NCBI GenBank assembly: GCA_963789015.1
Contig: CAWBIU010000001.1
Location: 868,001 to 932,000 of the forward strand
Length of the DNA: 64,000 nt
Direction: 5' to 3'
DNA from: JAOPZW01 sp963789015
GTDB taxonomy: Bacteria > Actinomycetota > Thermoleophilia > Solirubrobacterales > Solirubrobacteraceae
Shown: one piece after another, positions 24,744-34,098 of the stretch
Numbering within the stretch: the stretch's first letter is position 1
Layout of the letters: each line of letters starts with the position of its first letter
The notes under the pieces: generated by a model
Database searches by the model: none
Told to the model about the DNA's origin: nothing
Seen by the model: only the letters and a program-made list of their open reading frames with translations
Translations under genes and position numbers: made by a program

Positions 24744-26872
24744 GCCCTGCGGGCCGCCGGCGCCTGGCGAACGGGCTCGTGGTGCTCGCCGCGCTCGTGC
24801 TGCTGGTGTCGGCCGTGGCCGCCTACGTGCAGCGCGCGGTCGGCGACTCCGGCCAGTTCGCCGACCGGGCCACCGCGGCGCTCCGCGACGACGACGTCCG
24901 CAGCCTGCTCGCCGAGCGCATCACCGACGACCTCATCCTCGAGCGGGAGGCCGACCTGATCGCGGCGCGGCCGATCATCCAGTCCGCGGTGGCCGGCGCG
25001 CTCGGCACCGGCGGCTTCACGGCGCTGTTCCGGGCCGGCGTGCGCGACGTGCACCGCGCGGTCTTCGACCGCTCTCAGGACACCGTCACGCTCACGATCG
25101 CCGACGTCGGCACCGTCGCGGGCGAGGCGCTCGAGCGGTTCCGCCCGGCGCTCGCCCGGCGGGTGTCCGAGGCCGGCCGCGTGGAGATCGTGCGGCGCGA
25201 CCTCGGGTCGTTCTCGGCGAACGCGGTCCGTGTGACGCACCGGGTCCGGGTCCTCGCGCTGCTCCTGCTCGCCGCCGGCCTCGCGCTCGTCGCGACCGCG
25301 CTCGCGATCACGCCGGATCGCCGCCGCACCGTGGTCGTCCTCGGGATCGCGGTCGCCGGCGCCGGCGTCCTGCTGGTGGCCGGCCTCGCGGTCGCGCGCC
25401 TGCTGGCACTCGACCCGGTCGACGGGTCCGCCGAGCGCGCCGCAGCCGACGCGATCTGGGACGCGTTCCTCGGCGACCTGCGCGCCGCGGGCTGGCTCAT
25501 CGCCGGCTCCGGCGCCGTCGTCGCCGCGGCGGCGGCGTCGATCATCCGCCCGATCGAGGTCGACGAGCCGCTACGCCGGCTCGCGCGCGTGGTCCTCGAC
25601 GAGCCGGCGCACCCGGTCTGGCGCGTGGTCCGTGGCGCGGCTCTCATCGCCGCAGGGGTCCTCGTGCTCGTGGCCCGCGACGCGGTGCTCGCGCTCCTGC
25701 TCACGCTCGCGGGCGCGTATCTCATCTTCGCGGGCGCCGCGATCCTGCTGCGCCTGACGTACCGGCCGCCCGAGGTCGCCGAACCCGCGGCGACGGCGCC
25801 GCGGCCGCCGCGCCACCGCCGCGCCGCGCCCACCCTCGTCGCGGGCGTGCTGGTCGCGCTCGGGGTGGCGGGGTTCGCGGCCGCCGGGGGGACGGCCGCC
25901 CCGGCCCAGCCGCCGCGGGAGTGCAACGGCGCCGCCGCGCTGTGCGACCGGCCCCTCCACGACGTCGCGCTGGCCGCGACGCACAACGCGATGTCCGTCC
26001 CGCTGCCCGGCTGGTTCTCCGCCCTGCAGGACGCGCCGATCGACGACCAGCTCGCGGACGGGATCCGCGGGCTGCTCCTGGACACGCACTACGCCGACCG
26101 ACTGCCCAACGGCCGCTTCCGCACCGACCTCGAGCCAGGCGCCGGACTGCGCGAGGCCGCAGAGCGCGACGGCCTGTCGTCCGAGGCGATCGAGGCGGCG
26201 CTGCGGATCCGCGGGCGGGCCGGCTTCGCCGGCGAGGGCGAGCGCGGGATCTACCTGTGCCACACGTTCTGCGAGATCGGCGCCACCGCCCTGGACGTCG
26301 TTCTGCGCCAGCTGCGCGACTTCCTCGTCACCAACCCGGGCGAGGTCGTCGTGGTCGTCAACCAGGACGCGATCACGCCGGCCGACTTCGTGGCCGCGGT
26401 GCGCGAGGCGGAGCTCGAGCGCTTCGCCTACGCCGGACCGATCACCGAGCAGCGCCCGACGCTCGGCGAGATGGTCTCCTCCGGCCGGCGGCTCGTGCTG
26501 CTCGCAGAGAACGAGGCGGGCGCTGCCCCGTGGTATCGGCTCGCCTACGACCGGATCCTGCAGGAGACGCCGTTCTCGTTCTCGCGCGTGTCGCAGCTCA
26601 CGAGCCCGGCCGGGCGCGACGCGAGCTGCGCGGAGAACCGCGGGCCGCCGGACGCGCCCCTCCTCCTGCTCAACCACTGGATCACCAACGACCCGCTGCC
26701 GCGGCCGTCGCAGGCCACGCAGGTGAACGCGTACGGACCGCTGCTCGCCCGCGCCCGCGCGTGCGAGCGACTGCGCGGGCAGCCGGTGAACCTCGTCGCG
26801 GTCGACTTCTACCGCCGTGGCGACCTCATGCGCGTGATCGACACGCTCAACGGGATCGACGGGCGGCGATGA
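24740..26872 (+). CDS. Membrane protein with C-terminal PI-PLC-like phosphodiesterase domain
   Basis: This 710-residue protein has two parts. Residues 1-400 contain an N-terminal helix, an extracytoplasmic alpha-helical segment and several membrane helices around 160-390. After a second hydrophobic segment (about 368-390) comes a PLC-like TIM-barrel domain. Its two catalytic His motifs are AATHNAMSVPLPGW and IYLCHTFCEIG, and it also has LLDTHYADR and TNPGEVVVVVNQD. It would face outside and could cleave a phosphodiester or lipid head group. The GTG start overlaps the pentapeptide gene (GTGA), so they are coupled. A natural substrate cannot be named. Confidence 0.82.
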   Translation: MSPAGRRRLANGLVVLAALVLLVSAVAAYVQRAVGDSGQFADRATAALRDDDVRSLLAERITDDLILEREADLIAARPIIQSAVAGALGTGGFTALFRAGVRDVHRAVFDRSQDTVTLTIADVGTVAGEALERFRPALARRVSEAGRVEIVRRDLGSFSANAVRVTHRVRVLALLLLAAGLALVATALAITPDRRRTVVVLGIAVAGAGVLLVAGLAVARLLALDPVDGSAERAAADAIWDAFLGDLRAAGWLIAGSGAVVAAAAASIIRPIEVDEPLRRLARVVLDEPAHPVWRVVRGAALIAAGVLVLVARDAVLALLLTLAGAYLIFAGAAILLRLTYRPPEVAEPAATAPRPPRHRRAAPTLVAGVLVALGVAGFAAAGGTAAPAQPPRECNGAAALCDRPLHDVALAATHNAMSVPLPGWFSALQDAPIDDQLADGIRGLLLDTHYADRLPNGRFRTDLEPGAGLREAAERDGLSSEAIEAALRIRGRAGFAGEGERGIYLCHTFCEIGATALDVVLRQLRDFLVTNPGEVVVVVNQDAITPADFVAAVREAELERFAYAGPITEQRPTLGEMVSSGRRLVLLAENEAGAAPWYRLAYDRILQETPFSFSRVSQLTSPAGRDASCAENRGPPDAPLLLLNHWITNDPLPRPSQATQVNAYGPLLARARACERLRGQPVNLVAVDFYRRGDLMRVIDTLNGIDGRR

Positions 26873-26892
26873 CGCGGCCCGGCCCGGGCGAG

Positions 26893-26965
26893 TGGAGCTA
26901 GGGGGACTCGAACCCCCGACCTCCTGGGTGCGATCCAGGCGCTCTCCCAACTGAGCTATAGCCCC
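26893..26965 (-). tRNA. tRNA-Ala (anticodon CGC)
   Basis: The minus strand folds into a full 73-nt cloverleaf. It has acceptor GGGGCTA/TAGCTCC with the G3-U70 alanine identity pair, the D-arm AGCTCAGTTGGGAGAGC, anticodon stem CCTGG/CCAGG around ATCGCAC (anticodon CGC), and T-arm GGGGGTTCGAGTCCCCC. CCA is not encoded. It decodes GCG. Confidence 0.95.
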
Positions 26966-27044
26966 GGGCGCCCCGAAGTGTAGCCCGCAGGATCGAAAGG
27001 GCATCGAGGACGGCCTGCTTCGCAGGTACCCTCCGGAATGCGGG

Positions 27045-28943
27045 ATGAGCTTTCGCAATCGGCTGACCCTGTTCTTCGTCCTCATCGTGGTCGTCCCCAT
27101 GGTGTCGGTGGCGTTCGTCCTGTTCCGGCTCATCGCCGACAACGAGAGCGGGAAGTCCGACGCGCGCGTGGGCGCGCGCGCGGAGTCGGCGATGAACATC
27201 TACGAGGAGGCGGTGACCGAGTCGCGCCGCGCGGCACGGCGGATCGCCAACGACGTCCCGCTCGCCACCGCCGTCCGGCGCAACGACCGCGCCGCGCTGC
27301 GTGCCCGCGCGAACGACCTGCTCAGCGAATACGGCGTCGAGCGGATCGTCATCGCCCGCGGCAACCGCGCGCTCGTCGACGTCGGCAACGTCGCCGCGAC
27401 CTTCCCGGCCACCCTCACGCTCGTCGACGAGAACGGCAAGAACTTCGGCCGCCTGCAGGTGGGCGTCGAGACCCCGGCGGGCTATGCCGGCCGCGTCAAC
27501 CGCATCACCGAGCTCGAGACGGTCGTCTCGCGCGAGGGCGGCAGCGTGCTCGCCAGCACCCTCCCGGGCGCCGGCCGCGTCGAGATCCCCGACGACCCGA
27601 GCAGCGTCACCGTCGGCGGCGAGGACTACCGGACCGCCTCGTTCGTCGAGCCCGGCTTCCTCGGCGAGCGCGTGAAGATCGGTCTCCTGTCGCCCAAGGA
27701 CCAGCTCTCGCGCGATGTCAGGCGCAGCCGGATCCTGGCGGGCGGCATCCTCGCCGGCTTCTTCATCCTGGCCTTCACCTTCGCCGTGCTCGTGTCGCGC
27801 TCGCTGCAGCGCCAGATGGAGAACTTCCTGCAGGCCGCGCGCCGCCTGGGCAGCGGCGACTTCTCGCGCGAGGTGCCGACGACCGGCCACGACGAGTTCG
27901 CGATGCTCGGCGAGGAGTTCAACAAGATGTCGCGCCAGCTCGAGGAGCGCATGGTCGAGCTCGATCAGGAGCGCGACCGCGTCCAGGAGGCGATGCGCCG
28001 CATCGGCGAGACGTTCGCCTCCAACCTCGACCGCGAGGCGCTGCTGGAGATCGTCGTCCGCTCGGCCGTCGACGGCGTCGGCGCCGATGCGGGCCGCGCC
28101 TCCGTGCGCCCGACGACGACCGATCCGCTCGAGCAGGTCGCGATCACCGGCAACGTGCACAACCTCAAGGAGGCCATCCGCGCCGCGGAGGCGCAGGTGC
28201 TCGAGACGGGCGAGCAGAGCTCGGCCGAGGTCGACGGAGTGGCCGCGCTGTCGCACCCGCTGCGCCGCGACGAGCATCAGGCGCGCGTCTCCGGCGTCGT
28301 CACCGTCGCGCGCCGGGGGCAGCCGTTCAACACGCGCGAGACGGAGCTGTTCCACTACCTCGCCGCCCAGGCCGCCGTCTCGATCGAGAACGTCGGGCTG
28401 CACGAGACGGTCGAGCGCCAGGCGGTGACCGACGAGCTCACGGGGCTGTTCAACCGGCGCCGCTTCCAGGAGGTCATGTCGACCGAGGTCGAGCGCGCCA
28501 AGCGCTTCCAGAACCAGGTCGGCCTCGTCCTGCTCGACATCGACGACTTCAAGATGATCAACGACACCTACGGCCACCAGCAGGGCGACGTCGTCCTCAG
28601 GGAGGTCGCCCGGGTGCTGCGCGAGTCCTCGCGCGAGATCGACGAGCCGGCACGCTACGGCGGCGAGGAGCTGGCGGTCGTGCTGCCGCACACCGACCTC
28701 GAGGGCGCCTACAAGCTCGCCGAGCGCGTGCGCAGCGGAATCGAGGCGCTCGAGCTGCCCTTGCTCGACGGCATGGGATCGATCGGCGTGACCGCCAGCC
28801 TCGGCGTCGCGACGCTGCCGGGATCGGCCGACGACCGGCGTTCGCTCTTCCAGGCGGCCGACGACGCGCTCTACCGGGCCAAGCGCGCGGGCAAGAACCG
28901 CACGGAGCGCGCGGAGGCCTCTCCCCGCCTCCAGGGTGGGTAA
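27045..28943 (+). CDS. Membrane diguanylate cyclase with HAMP, GAF and GGDEF domains
   Basis: This 632-residue protein has an N-terminal helix (about 9-30) and an extracytoplasmic sensor of about 190 residues. A second helix follows (about 229-250), then a HAMP region (about 255-310), a GAF-like domain (about 320-455) and a GGDEF domain (about 470-620) with active-site motif RYGGEELAVVLP near residue 536. It makes cyclic di-GMP in response to an extracellular or intracellular cue. An I-site RxxD is not obvious immediately upstream of GGEEL. The start is ATG at 27045. Confidence 0.88.
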   Translation: MSFRNRLTLFFVLIVVVPMVSVAFVLFRLIADNESGKSDARVGARAESAMNIYEEAVTESRRAARRIANDVPLATAVRRNDRAALRARANDLLSEYGVERIVIARGNRALVDVGNVAATFPATLTLVDENGKNFGRLQVGVETPAGYAGRVNRITELETVVSREGGSVLASTLPGAGRVEIPDDPSSVTVGGEDYRTASFVEPGFLGERVKIGLLSPKDQLSRDVRRSRILAGGILAGFFILAFTFAVLVSRSLQRQMENFLQAARRLGSGDFSREVPTTGHDEFAMLGEEFNKMSRQLEERMVELDQERDRVQEAMRRIGETFASNLDREALLEIVVRSAVDGVGADAGRASVRPTTTDPLEQVAITGNVHNLKEAIRAAEAQVLETGEQSSAEVDGVAALSHPLRRDEHQARVSGVVTVARRGQPFNTRETELFHYLAAQAAVSIENVGLHETVERQAVTDELTGLFNRRRFQEVMSTEVERAKRFQNQVGLVLLDIDDFKMINDTYGHQQGDVVLREVARVLRESSREIDEPARYGGEELAVVLPHTDLEGAYKLAERVRSGIEALELPLLDGMGSIGVTASLGVATLPGSADDRRSLFQAADDALYRAKRAGKNRTERAEASPRLQGG

Positions 28944-28954
28944 CGTGTGTCGGG

Positions 28955-29518
28955 ATGGGACTGCTCGACGAAGCCATCCGCCAGCACCTCGAGCTCAAGC
29001 GTCGCCACGGCGCCGACCCCTCCGAAGTCGCTCGTCAGGAGCAGGAGGCGCTCGGTCCGCCGCGGCGCGGGACGGCCGCCGAGGAGGTCGAGCTCGCCGA
29101 CCCCGATGAGCTCGAGCTCTCCGAGGACGAGCTCGCCGACGAGGACCTCGCGGACGAGGAGCTGCCCGACGGCGAGGACGAGCTCGACCACGAGTCCTAC
29201 CCCTACGAGGAGGACGAGGGCGGGGGGCTCGAGCCGACCGGTGAGCCCGAGGCCCCGGTGACGCCGGCGGCGTCGGTCGACCAGCCCACGCAGGCCTTCA
29301 CGCCCGCCGACCTCGAGCCGGGCGACCCCGAGCACGAGCCGGCCGAGCCCGAGCCGGCGGCCGGCGAGGAGCCCGAGACCCGCGCCCACACGGAGGGCGA
29401 GGAGGAGCAGGAGGACCCCGAGGACGTGCTCGAGGAGACGCCCGAGTTCCTCCAGGAGACGCCGGAGCACGACCGGCTCTGGTTCGAGCAGCGCCCGCCG
29501 CGCGACTTCGACTTCTGA
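28955..29518 (+). CDS. Acidic low-complexity protein
   Basis: This 187-residue protein has a short conserved N-terminal helix (MGLLDEAIRQHLELKRRHGADPSEVARQEQEALG), a very acidic Asp/Glu/Pro-rich middle and a conserved aromatic end (EHDRLWFEQRPPRDFDF). The two conserved ends with a disordered acidic linker suggest a scaffold or tether. It starts 11 nt after the cyclase stop and may be co-transcribed. Function unknown. Confidence 0.75.
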   Translation: MGLLDEAIRQHLELKRRHGADPSEVARQEQEALGPPRRGTAAEEVELADPDELELSEDELADEDLADEELPDGEDELDHESYPYEEDEGGGLEPTGEPEAPVTPAASVDQPTQAFTPADLEPGDPEHEPAEPEPAAGEEPETRAHTEGEEEQEDPEDVLEETPEFLQETPEHDRLWFEQRPPRDFDF

Positions 29519-29534
29519 TCGCGGCGCACGGGCC

Positions 29535-30389
29535 GTGCCGTACGCGCTGACCTGGCTGGACGTGTTCACCGCGCGTCCGCTCGCCGGCAACGGGCTCGCC
29601 GTCGTCCACGACGCCGACCCGCTCGACGACGAGACGATGCTCGCCTTCGCACGCGAGACGCGGCTGTCCGAGACGACCTTCGTGCAGTCGGCGATCGAGG
29701 CCGCCGCCGACTACCGCAACCGCATCTGGATGACCACGCGCGAGCTGCCGTTCGCCGGCCATCCGTCGCTGGGCACGGCGGTCGCCGTGGCCCGGGTCCG
29801 CGGCGAGCGCAGCGCCTCCTACACGCAGCAGACACCGGCCGGCCTGCAGCCGATCGAGGTCGAGCTCGGCGAGCGCGTGCACCGCGCCTCGATGCTCCAG
29901 GAGCCGGCGGTGTTCGGGGACGAGGTCGATCCCGGCGAGGTGCTCCCGGTCGCCGGCCTCGACGCCGGCGACGCGCATCCCGAGCTCGTGCCGCAGGTCG
30001 TCGGCACCGGTGTCGACCACCTCGTCGTCCCGCTCGCGGGCGACGCCGCGCTCGACCGCGCGCGCCCGCACGAGCCGTCGCTGCGGGCGCTGCTCGAGGC
30101 GCGCCGGTGCGTGTGCGTCTACCTCGTCGTGCTCGAGCGCGGCGGCGGCGACCGCGCGCTCGCGCGCAGCTTCTTCCTCGACGACGCCGGCGTCGTCGAG
30201 GATCCGGCGACGGGCTCGGCGGCGGGCCCGCTGATGGCCTACGTGCACGCGCGCACGGGCGCGTCGCGGCTGACCATCGAGCAGGGCGCCGCGATGGGCC
30301 GACCCAGCGAGCTGCGCTGCGAGGCGGGCGACCGCGTCCGCGTCGGCGGCGACGCGGTGGTCGTCTTCGACGGCAGCGCCCAGCTCTGA
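29535..30389 (+). CDS. PhzF-family isomerase/epimerase
   Basis: This 284-residue protein has the DapF/PhzF fold. Its N-terminal domain has VFTARPLAGNGLAVV and the catalytic Glu in LSETTFV. The FAGHPSLGTA motif and the C-terminal EDPATGSAAGPL motif follow. PhzF enzymes isomerise dihydro-hydroxyanthranilate, but most members act on unknown substrates, and no phenazine genes are nearby. It starts with GTG and is followed by a strong hairpin. Confidence 0.87.
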   Translation: MPYALTWLDVFTARPLAGNGLAVVHDADPLDDETMLAFARETRLSETTFVQSAIEAAADYRNRIWMTTRELPFAGHPSLGTAVAVARVRGERSASYTQQTPAGLQPIEVELGERVHRASMLQEPAVFGDEVDPGEVLPVAGLDAGDAHPELVPQVVGTGVDHLVVPLAGDAALDRARPHEPSLRALLEARRCVCVYLVVLERGGGDRALARSFFLDDAGVVEDPATGSAAGPLMAYVHARTGASRLTIEQGAAMGRPSELRCEAGDRVRVGGDAVVVFDGSAQL

Positions 30390-30503
30390 AGGCCCTCCGG
30401 ACGGACGTCCGGTCGGCCTGAAGTTCGCACGCCCGGGGTCGATCACGCAGTCGAACCCGGGTAGGCGCCTTGTGTTGGGGAACGGGAGGCGCCATAGCCC
30501 GAC

Positions 30504-30533
30504 GGGCGCGCCTCCGGGGCCGGAGGCGCGCCC
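30504..30533 (+). terminator. Strong hairpin between convergent phzF-like and gdh genes
   Basis: A perfect 13-bp stem, GGGCGCGCCTCCG and CGGAGGCGCGCCC, with a four-base loop is followed on the plus strand by ACTTCTTTCTC. It fits an intrinsic terminator for the PhzF transcript. The stem could also stop transcripts from the glutamate dehydrogenase side. Confidence 0.7.
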
Positions 30534-30548
30534 ACTTCTTTCTCCCGA

Positions 30549-31853
30549 TCAGATGTAGCCGCGCGTCGACGCCGCCTCGACGACGCGCTCGATCCCGAGC
30601 TCGAAGGCGGCAACGCGCATCGTCACGCCGTCCTGCTCGGCACGCGCGGCGACCTCGCCGTAGGCGCGGCGCATCGTCGTCGCCAGCTTGTCGTTGACCT
30701 CGTCCTCCTCCCAGCGGAGGTGCTGGAGGTTCTGGACCCACTCGTAGTAGGAGACGACGACGCCGCCCGCGTTGGCGAGCACGTCGGGGATGACGAACAC
30801 GCCCTTGTCGGCGAGGATCTCGTCGGCGTGCGGGGTCGTCGGGCTGTTCGCGCCCTCGACGACCGCACGCGCGTTGATCGTGTCCGCGTTGTCGCCGTGG
30901 ATCATGCCGCCGAGCGCGGCCGGGATGAGCACGTCGCACTCGAGCGCGAGCAGCTCGTCGGGCGCGATGACGTCGACGCTCGGGAACTCGCTCGAGTGCC
31001 CACCGCCGGCGATGTGCCGGTGCAGCGCGTGCACGTCGATGCCGTCGGCCCGGTGGATGGCGCCGGACGCGTCGGACACGCCGATGACCTTGGCGCCGAG
31101 GTCGGCGACGATCCGCGCCGCCCACGAGCCGACGTTGCCGAAGCCCTGGATGACGACCCGCGTGTCGGCGAGGTCGAGGCCCAGCTTCGGGGCCGCCTCC
31201 TGCAGGCAGAGGATCACGCCGCGGCCGGTCGCCGCCTCGCGGCCCAGCGAGCCGCCGAGCGAGATCGGCTTGCCGGTGACGATCGCCGGCGTGTGGCCGT
31301 GCAGCTTGCCGTACTCGTCCATCATCCAGGCCATCACCTGGGCGTTCGTGTTGACGTCGGGCGCGGGGATGTCGCGCGTCGGCCCGAGCACCTTCTCGAC
31401 CTTGTCGATGAAGGACCGCGTGATCGCCTGCAGCTCGTCCTTGCTGAGCTCGGTCGGGTTGCAGTTGACCCCGCCCTTGGCGCCGCCGAAGGGGATGCCG
31501 ACGATCGCCGTCTTCCACGACATGAGCGCGGCGAGCGCGCGGACCTCGTCGAGGTCGACCTCGGGGTGGAAGCGGACGCCGCCCTTGTACGGCCCGCGGG
31601 CGCCGTTGTGCTGCACGCGGTAGCCCGAGTAGACGTGGATGCGCCCGTCGGACTGGCGGATCGGGACCTGGACCTGCACCTCGCGGTAGTTGGAGCCGAG
31701 CACCGCCCTGACGTCGTCCGGCAGACCGAGGCGCTCCGCGGCGAGCGCGAAGTAGTGCGAGACGATCTCGAAGTTCGAGACCTCGGCGGTCTGGACCCGC
31801 GGCGCACGATTGGTCGTGCGCGGTGAGTTGTCCGCCTGCGACGTGGTGGCCAT
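30549..31853 (-). CDS. Glu/Leu/Phe/Val dehydrogenase, probably NAD-glutamate dehydrogenase
   Basis: This 434-residue hexameric-type glutamate dehydrogenase has the substrate site (YKGGVRFHP, then GIPFGGAKGGV with the catalytic Lys). It also has the segment TRDIPAPDVNTN and the Rossmann motif VVIQGFGNVGSWAARI. The C-terminal EVNDKLATTMRRAY fits the family. It interconverts glutamate and 2-oxoglutarate plus ammonia. The long basic N-terminal extension (about 25 residues) may be optional. An ATG at 31853 follows GGAGAGGGCG. Confidence 0.9.
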   Translation of the reverse strand: MATTSQADNSPRTTNRAPRVQTAEVSNFEIVSHYFALAAERLGLPDDVRAVLGSNYREVQVQVPIRQSDGRIHVYSGYRVQHNGARGPYKGGVRFHPEVDLDEVRALAALMSWKTAIVGIPFGGAKGGVNCNPTELSKDELQAITRSFIDKVEKVLGPTRDIPAPDVNTNAQVMAWMMDEYGKLHGHTPAIVTGKPISLGGSLGREAATGRGVILCLQEAAPKLGLDLADTRVVIQGFGNVGSWAARIVADLGAKVIGVSDASGAIHRADGIDVHALHRHIAGGGHSSEFPSVDVIAPDELLALECDVLIPAALGGMIHGDNADTINARAVVEGANSPTTPHADEILADKGVFVIPDVLANAGGVVVSYYEWVQNLQHLRWEEDEVNDKLATTMRRAYGEVAARAEQDGVTMRVAAFELGIERVVEAASTRGYI

Positions 31854-31921
31854 CGCCCTCTCCTCCGATCGGGGTGCGCCGGGACTATCTCACTCGCGGG
31901 TGAGCGCCGAGGCGCAAGGAT

Positions 31922-33866
31922 GTGGCGGTGAGCCTCGACCACCTCTTCCGCCCGCTGACGGTGGGGCCGACCGAGCTGCCCTGCCGCATCGTGTCGCCCT
32001 CGCACCAGACGACGCTCGTGCGCGACCACCTGCCGACGGAGGACTTCGTCGCCTATCACCGCGCCCGCGCCGACGGGGGCGTCGGGCTGATCGTCATGGA
32101 GGCGGTCGCCGTCGCGCCGTCCGGGCTGCTGACGCCGCGGACGCTCGGCGGCTACCTCGACGGCATCGTCGACGGCTACCGGCGCATCGCCGCGGCCGTG
32201 CAGCCGGCCGGGACGAAGCTCTTCGTCCAGCTCTTCCACGGCGGGCGCGAGGTGATCGCCTCCGCGCCGCGGCCGGTGGTGGTGTCGGCGTCGGCGCTGC
32301 CCAGCCATCGCTACCACAGCGAGCCGCGGGCGCTGACCACGGGCGAGGTCGAGGAGACGATCGCCGGCTACGCGCGCTGCGCCGCCCTGGCCGCCGAGGG
32401 CGGCCTGGACGGCATCGAGGTCACCGCCGCCCATGGCTACCTGGGCGAGCAGTTCTTCACCCCCGAGTACAACGACCGCGACGACCGCTTCGGTGAGCCC
32501 GCGCGCTTCATGGTCGAGGTCCTCGAGGCCGTCCGCGCGGCGGCGCCCGGGCTCGCGCTCGGCGTGCGCCTGAGCGCCGACTCGGCCGCGGCGCGTGCCG
32601 TGGTCGGCGACCTCACCCCGCTCGTCGACGTCGTCCACGTCGCGGTCGGCAACTCGGCCACGTTCGACGGCTGCGCGGGCATCGTCCCGCCGCCGCCCGC
32701 GCCGCGGAACCTGATCGCCGGGCTGACCGAGCCGTTCCGCTTGGGCGTGCCGGTGATCGCCACGACGCGGGTCGTCGAGCCCGCCGACGCCGACGACATG
32801 ATCGCGCGCGGGGTCGCGGACGCGGTCGGGATGAACCGCGCGCTCATCACCGATCCGGACATGCCGCGCAAGGCGCGCGAGGGCCGCGGGCGCGAGGTGC
32901 TGCGCTGCATCGGCTGCAGCACGTGCATCGCCCACTACCACGGCGGCACGGCGATCCGCTGCGCGCAGAACCCGCGGACGGGGCAGGAGCGGACGTTCCC
33001 GCCGCCGGCTTCTGTCGGTGAGCCACGCCGCGTGGTGGTCGTCGGCGCCGGGCCGGCGGGACTGGCCGCGGCGGCCGAGGCGGCGGCCGCGGGCCACGAC
33101 GTCGTGGTGCTCGAGCGCGAGGCGTCGGTCGGCGGCCAGGTGCGGCTCGCCGGGCGCGCGCCGGCGCACCGGGAGCTCGCCTCGACGCTCGTGGCGAACT
33201 ACGAGGTGCTGCTCGAGGGCGTGGAGGTGCGCCCCGGCGTCGCGGCGGATGCCGACGCGGTGCTCGCCCTCGAGCCCGACGTCGTCGTCGTCGCGACGGG
33301 GGCGCGTCCGGCGCCGCCGCGCCAGGCGCTCGACGGGATGCCCGTGCTGCAGGTCTGGGACGTGCTCGACGGCGCGCGGCCGGACGGCCGGATCCTGATC
33401 GCCGACTGGGGCGGCGACGCGGCGGCACTCGACTGCGCCGAGCTGCTCGCGCTCGAGGGCCGCGACGTGACGCTCGCCGTCGGCGCGGTGTCGCCCGGCC
33501 AGACGCTCCACCAGTACGCGCGCAACGGCTACATCGCGCGCCTGAGCCGCGCCGGTGTGCGCATCGAGCACTACCTCGGGCTGGACGAGCGCCCGCGACG
33601 GCGCGGTGCGCCTGCGCAACGTCTTCGCGCCGGACCTCGAGACGGTGCTGGACGCCGACGCGCTGCTCGTCTCGCTGGGCCGCGTCCCGAACTCCGAGCT
33701 CGGGATCGAGCTGCGCTCGCGTGGCGGCGTGCAGGTGCACGAGGCGGGCGACTGCCGCTCGCCGCGCAGCATCGAGGAGGCGATCCTCGAGGGCACCCTC
33801 GCGGCGCTCCGCGTGGGCGAGACGGCCGTCGGGACGCCGCTACACTCGGCTCCCGCGGGGCCATAG
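31922..33866 (+). CDS. NADH:flavin oxidoreductase / 2,4-dienoyl-CoA reductase-like (frameshifted)
   Basis: The N-terminal part is an old-yellow-enzyme TIM barrel (FRPLTVGPTELPCRIVSPSHQTT, AAHGYLGEQFFTPEYNDRDDRFG). It is followed by a 4Fe-4S cluster motif (CIGCSTCIAHYHGGTAIRCAQNP) and two FAD/NAD Rossmann domains (VVVVGAGPAGLAAAAEAAAAGHDVVVLE). This is the layout of dienoyl-CoA and trimethylamine-dehydrogenase-like reductases. An extra C in GAGCGCCCGCGACG near 33597 breaks the frame. Removal restores RDGAVRLRNVFAPDLETVLDADALLVSLGRVPNSEL to the stop at 33866. That stop lies inside the tRNA-Ala gene, overlapping its first 10 nt. Confidence 0.85.
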
Positions 33867-33929
33867 CTCAGCTGGGAGAGCGCCTGCTTTGCAAGCAGGA
33901 GGTCACCGGTTCGATCCCGGTTGGCTCCA
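33857..33929 (+). tRNA. tRNA-Ala (anticodon UGC), island integration site
   Basis: A complete 73-nt cloverleaf: acceptor GGGGCCA/TGGCTCC with G3-U70, D-arm AGCTCAGCTGGGAGAGC, anticodon stem CCTGC/GCAGG around TTTGCAA, T-arm ACCGGTTCGATCCCGGT. The 3' part from 33885 is duplicated exactly at 45283. The gene stays intact on this side, as expected for a tRNA att site. Confidence 0.96.
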
Positions 33930-33931
33930 TC
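33885..33931 (+). repeat. Left attachment repeat (attL) within tRNA-Ala
   Basis: This 47-bp segment, from the anticodon stem to two bases past the tRNA 3' end, is identical to 45283-45329. The flanking bases differ on both sides (C versus G before, G versus C after), so the limits are exact. Confidence 0.9.
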
Positions 33932-34098
33932 GGGAAAGGCCTGCGGCTGTGGTGGTTTTGACCCCCGCGGGCTGCCTGTTGGCCACCTGTGTTCCACGTG
34001 CGTGTTCCCTCTGGGCCCGGAGGCGGTGAGTGGGCAGCGGGACGCCGTCAGGCCTGAGTATCTGATGGGCCCGGTCTGGCCACGGCCGGAGCGGGTCG

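Noticed and set aside
29535..30389. Phenazine biosynthesis locus
   Set aside because: Only a PhzF-family protein, with no phzA-G genes. PhzF homologues are widespread with other roles.
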